Under the pieces are notes generated by a model that did no database searches, was not told where the DNA came from, and worked only from the letters and a program-made list of their open reading frames with translations. The translations under genes were made by a program, and so were the position numbers. Below are positions 8,417-11,269 of a stretch of 11,269 bases of DNA, piece after piece (positions within the stretch are counted from its first letter, which is position 1; each line of letters opens with the position of its first letter). Origin of the DNA: Trichomonas tenax (lineage: Eukaryota; Parabasalia; Trichomonadida; Trichomonadidae); assembly GCA_023091735.1 (NCBI GenBank), contig JALKBU010001420.1, positions 1 to 11,269 of the forward strand, written 5' to 3'.

Positions 8417-8683
8417 TCAATAAAAATCTTTTTCAATGTTTTGTTGACAATAAAAAGAGAAAGCTCTTAATGTTTCGGCCTTTTTGAGTCGAAAAAGTGT
8501 TTGCACGGTGTAAGAACAAAATTGAGGGGCATTGTCTATCAACATATGATCTTCACTGTGTACAGAAAGAGATTCCAAAAAGATTATGAATAAAAGTGTG
8601 TAATTTGTTTTAATATTTAGCAATTTTACTCTTTCATCGAACATAATGCTTCCTAATGTCCAATCAGATCTATATTCATCACC
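8417..8683 (-). pseudogene. DDE-transposase-like relic (Tc1/mariner or IS630 style)
   Basis: This minus-strand frame is open from a TAA at 8684-8686 to a TGA at 8417-8419; its only convenient ATG is at 8642-8644. The middle, HSEDHMLIDNAPQFCSYTV, resembles the 'lilDNApiH' strand that carries the second catalytic Asp of DDE_3-type transposases. The following AFSFYCQQNIEKDF resembles the 'PpYSPqLNPIEk.F' block that carries the final acidic residue, with its prolines lost. Spacing between the two blocks is close to that of the family. The first catalytic Asp region and the N-terminal DNA-binding domain are missing, so this would be a decayed fragment. DDE elements are abundant in trichomonad genomes. 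Similarity is judged by eye and could be fortuitous. Confidence 0.4.
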
Positions 8684-9493
8684 TTATTGTTTGTTATCAT
8701 TCATTGTTAATCTTTGAAATATAAAATATAAACTTTCATGTTTTTATTTCAATATTTTTTTAATCTTTAAAATGGGCTATTTAAGCTGTTTCAGGCTAAA
8801 ATGATTCTGCAATTTATCATATTTTTAGTTTTAGATTTTATATATGACGTAATATATAAGTATTTATGCTAATATAAAGGTTCCTTGGATCTTTTTTGCT
8901 GATGTTTTCCAATCAGCTTCAGGATTTAAAGTTGTTTAGACCATGAGGATGTATGCATTGTGATATCGAAGAACCTGTACAGAGATTCGCTGAGTTATTC
9001 AACCTAAAAAAAAATCCATATTATCGAAAAATATTTATGTCATTTAAATTTTTTTGACTAAAAAAAGAATTTATGCAAAAAAGAAATAATAAATTTTTAT
9101 ACATAATAGATGCTGAATATAATTTTACAATTAAATAGGCAATTTTAATTTTTCGATTTTCAAAAAAATTGTAAACAATCGATTAAATGATATTCATTCC
9201 CATTAAAACAAGCTAATTGGACTGCTGATCATAGAAACAACATACAACGCTTAAATATTTCAACATTTTCAAAAAAGTGAAAAATTCATATGCATAAAAT
9301 GAATTGATAAGCTAGTTATAGATATGATTATAAAGACAGAAGTATTTACTCAAAGAAAAAGAACAAAATTTTATAAAAACAATATGAAAGAAATCTTAAA
9401 TAGAGATATTGATATTTTTATATCTGTAATTTAACCGAACTACTGATGTAAATTACACGGATTTCTATAAATATGCATAAATCATCGTTAAAT
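8684..9493. other. AT-rich stretch without a gene
   Basis: No convincing coding frame was found. It contains a short AT palindrome at 8838-8859 (TTATATAT-GACGTA-ATATATAA) and runs of A and T. I see no promoter or RNA gene. Confidence 0.4.
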
Positions 9494-9957
9494 ATGGAGA
9501 TAATAATCGGATCACAAAAACCCTCTGTAGCGGCCCTTAGCAAATTTGTGAGTGATCAGCGGAATGTTAGTAGCAGCTGTATATAGAAGATAGAGTCAAA
9601 AAAATCGGCAAAATTTTGTGGTACAAATTTCGAATTATAACATGTAGGTTTCAAGACGGATTCCGACGCCAGACACTCTAGTAGAAAGCCACTGGTAACG
9701 CCAAGGCTAGAAACCAACAAAGTTTAAAAATCGCAATATCATAGCAATGACTTTAGTCCAGAGCACCTAAATAGGTTCCATGATAAATTCGTTGAGTTAC
9801 ATTTTTGATTGTGTCATATAGAAAAGCCTAGTTTTGAATCCTCACCGAGACATCAAAACTAAACTTCGACCGAGGCCAAAAAAGTGACATTTTTAATAAC
9901 GTACATTCTGCCACAGGACCTATCTGTTAGAAGAAGTTCTAAGCAAAGATATAAATA
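9494..9957 (+). pseudogene. Stop-riddled relic of an unknown gene
   Basis: One plus-strand frame starts with ATG at 9494 and stays coding-like to a TAA at 9955-9957 despite five internal stops (TAG, TAA, TAA, TGA, TAA). It begins MEIIIGSQKPSVAALSKFVS and later contains HSSRKPLVTPRLETNK and NDFSPEHLNRFHDKFVELHF. The local base composition is richer in G and C than the flanks, as real coding DNA is here, and there are fewer stops than random AT-rich sequence would give over about 150 codons. Several stops could derive from CAG or CAA by single C-to-T changes. The Ser/Lys/Arg-rich composition suggests a disordered region. I do not recognise a family. Confidence 0.4.
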
Positions 9958-10063
9958 ATGTACATTAAATAGCTTTATTCGAAAGGTAACATAGATTAGA
10001 ATAACAGTAACAATTTCTGCGGAAATAACAATTGACATGCTAATATATAAAATCCATTAATGA

Positions 10064-10207
10064 TTATAATTGGTTAAGATCAAGATGCCATATCCCAATC
10101 GGTTTCTCTTCTCTCTGTGACATTTCTTTGAGTTGTGAATCATATATATTCAATTTTTTTTTAATGTCCATTGTATGAAGCATAATAGCTGAGCTAGCAA
10201 ACTCCAG
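10064..10207 (-). pseudogene. Coding-like 3' fragment downstream of the 155-aa ORF
   Basis: A 47-codon minus-strand stretch begins right after an in-frame TAG (10208-10210) and ends with TAA (10064-10066). It reads LEFASSAIMLHTMDIKKKLN and then continues through a charged helical part to PIGIWHLDLNQL. The composition, rich in Glu, Gln, Met and Trp, looks like a genuine C-terminus. A second minus-strand frame just upstream starts with ATG at 10284 (MSEILIIDPQDCQLLNIYIF) and stops at a TGA shortly before the fragment, so a frameshift between the two is possible. No trichomonad-type intron (GTAYGT start, ACTAACACACAG end) is present to join them. Family unknown. Confidence 0.35.
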
Positions 10208-10337
10208 CTATAATATCATTGATTGAAGATATAAATATTCAGTAATTGACAATCTTGTGGATCAATTATTAAAATCTCACTCATTTTGAATAAACATAAG
10301 ATGATAAAGGTCATGTATGCTAAAATAGAACAAAAAA

Positions 10338-10805
10338 TTAAGTATTTTGCTTTGATTCATAAAATAATTTTCCTAAAGTTTGGTAATAATCTGTTGTATG
10401 ATGTAACATCTTATCATCTATTTCTTTCTGCGCTAACAGAACTTCATTATGTCTTTTTTCGCGAAGAATATCAATTTTTGTTCTCAAAACTGCTGTTCTT
10501 TCTTTGATAGCAACTAATTCACTTGTATAATCTTTGTTGGCGATATAAGCACCTTTGTTTTCAATATGAGAAGATTTTGTTCCAGATTTTCTCCTTGAAT
10601 CTGGAGAATATTTGGGAATTTTCGATAACCTATCAGAGTGGATTTGTTTCGCTTTAGATTGTCGTTTCGTTTGTTTAATATTTTTTTGTTTATTCATTGG
10701 GATCGGAATTTTGCTTTTTTGATCATTGGGATTCCCAATTTTCGCGAGAGCTTTAAGTTTCGCAAACTTTGCCGGTGTTATAATTGTCGCATTTCGAGGA
10801 TCCAT
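10338..10805 (-). CDS. Hypothetical basic protein with a predicted coiled coil
   Basis: This is a 155-aa ORF from ATG (10805) to TAA (10338). Residues 1-90 are strongly basic and poor in hydrophobic residues, with repeated Lys/Gln/Ser/Pro (for example PIPMNKQKNIKQTKRQSKAK), suggesting a disordered region that may bind nucleic acid or cytoskeleton. Residues 95-133 (SELVAIKERTAVLRTKIDIL onward) have heptad-like hydrophobic spacing typical of a coiled coil. No catalytic motif, signal peptide or membrane segment is visible. An in-frame TGA lies two codons before the ATG. The frame resumes upstream of it with another ATG at 10865 and 17 protein-like codons, then another TGA (10878-10880), so this may be the surviving 3' part of a longer broken gene. 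No Inr match lies close upstream. It is also possible that the ORF is intact and minor. Confidence 0.5.
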   Translation of the reverse strand: MDPRNATIITPAKFAKLKALAKIGNPNDQKSKIPIPMNKQKNIKQTKRQSKAKQIHSDRLSKIPKYSPDSRRKSGTKSSHIENKGAYIANKDYTSELVAIKERTAVLRTKIDILREKRHNEVLLAQKEIDDKMLHHTTDYYQTLGKLFYESKQNT

Positions 10806-11007
10806 AAACTTTCAAAATAAATTGGCACTTTTAGAAACACGTTTTTTTACAAAATTGATATCCATAACAAATGGTGTTCATCCACTCTCAAAAACATTTT
10901 TATTTCATTTTTGGATGCTCTTTAAAATCATAGTTCAAGTTCTTATGAATGAGATAATTAATTTATTTTTTTGAGCTTTATCATTGAGTAAAATATGAGT
11001 CTATGAC

Positions 11008-11105
11008 AAAAGTGAACATCAAAAAGTGACGGGCGAGCCTTAAAGTCACTTTTATAAATAAATTGTCACTTTTTGCTCGGGCAAATTGTCACCTTTATAA
11101 AAAGT
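11008..11105. promoter_or_regulatory. Cluster of TCACTTTT (Inr-like) sites in both orientations
   Basis: AAAAGTGA or its variants occur at 11008-11015 and 11022-11030, GTCACTTTT at 11045-11053 and 11065-11073, and degenerate copies at 11088-11096 (GTCACCTTT) and 11099-11106 (AAAAGTGT). The second and third form a perfect 9-bp inverted repeat with a 14-bp spacer. GGGCGAGC (11031-11038) and GCTCGGGC (11075-11082) are further related words. The same TCACTTTT word is the predicted initiator of both large genes here, so this may be a multi-start or bidirectional promoter, or a repeat derived from one. The 155-aa ORF begins over 200 nt away, too far for the usual short leader. Confidence 0.4.
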
Positions 11106-11109
11106 GTCA

Positions 11110-11217
11110 TAAATATCTTTGTTGTCTAACCAATACATCCATGTTAGTGTTGTTGACGAGCCACAACTCTATCATCAACGAGCATATACCTAATTGGTAA
11201 GAAAACAACGATATTTA
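11110..11217. repeat. 108-bp fold-back with 25-bp arms
   Basis: The arms 11110-11134 (TAAATATCTTTGTTGTCT onward) and 11193-11217 are reverse complements at 22 of 25 positions. A concentric inner stem, GTTGTTGA (11149-11156) with TCATCAAC (11172-11179), has 7 of 8 pairs. It could form a long hairpin in DNA or RNA; a MITE-like element or a structured non-coding RNA are both possible. No T-tract follows. Confidence 0.55.
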
Positions 11218-11269
11218 TGCATGCTTAAATTGTTGCGAGAATGTCATTGGGCGAGGTTGGCCTGAGACT

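Noticed and set aside
9820..9860. Possible tRNA T-arm near TTTTGAATCCTCAC
   Set aside because: The flanking bases do not form the T stem, and no acceptor, D or anticodon arm can be drawn around it.
10208..10284. Short intron joining the two minus-strand fragments
   Set aside because: The TATTATAG before the fragment looks like a 3' splice site, but the conserved trichomonad intron ends (GTAYGT and ACTAACACACAG) are absent.
10286..10974. Three plus-strand frames (10286-10507, 10638-10820, 10726-10974) over the 155-aa ORF
   Set aside because: They are Phe/Leu/Ile-rich antisense shadows of a Lys/Asn-rich ORF and lack upstream initiator signals. The minus-strand ORF has the more credible composition.
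1..11269. CRISPR array, restriction or other prokaryotic defence system
   Set aside because: There are no regularly spaced repeats and no such genes, and the signals fit a eukaryotic protist.

Overview
The window looks like a low-density stretch of a trichomonad-type protist nuclear genome (Trichomonas/Tritrichomonas-like). It is very AT-rich, the long ORFs are intronless, and the standard genetic code fits. Sequences matching the trichomonad initiator element (Inr, TCAYTW) lie a few bases upstream of both large ORFs. Bacterial hallmarks such as tight operons and ribosome-binding sites are absent. The assignment is inference from signals and protein style; no rRNA or other decisive marker is present.

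Layout. Positions 1-3720 hold no gene I can support. They contain short repeats (an 11-mer family and a fold-back at 844-897), a dispersed inverted repeat, and a possible mariner-like terminal sequence at 2763. A DENN-domain protein of the DENND6/FAM116 type lies on the minus strand at 3721-5124, with an Inr 19 nt before its ATG. A divergent intergenic region follows, and its right half carries a short minus-strand coding-like relic (5732-5884). On the plus strand, 5964-7598 encodes a membrane-anchored glycosyltransferase-like protein. It has a signal peptide and two overlapping Inr matches, but its first codon is TTG and no usable ATG lies nearby. From 7599 to the end the sequence is mainly degraded: a frameshifted relic (8073-8391), a DDE-transposase-like relic (8417-8683), a stop-riddled reading frame that starts with ATG (9494-9957), a 47-codon coding-like fragment (10064-10207), and a 155-aa basic, coiled-coil hypothetical ORF (10338-10805). 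The right edge has a cluster of TCACTTTT sites in both orientations (11008-11105) and a 108-bp fold-back (11110-11217).

Functionally, the two large genes are divergently arranged and could both serve the endomembrane system: a predicted Rab GEF-type trafficking regulator and a secretory-pathway glycosyltransferase. Nothing in the sequence shows that they act together. I did not find a convincing new multi-gene system. The most notable points are the lost or non-AUG start and unusual membrane architecture of the glycosyltransferase, the shared TCACTTTT initiator and its cluster, and the graveyard of short coding relics and fold-back repeats.
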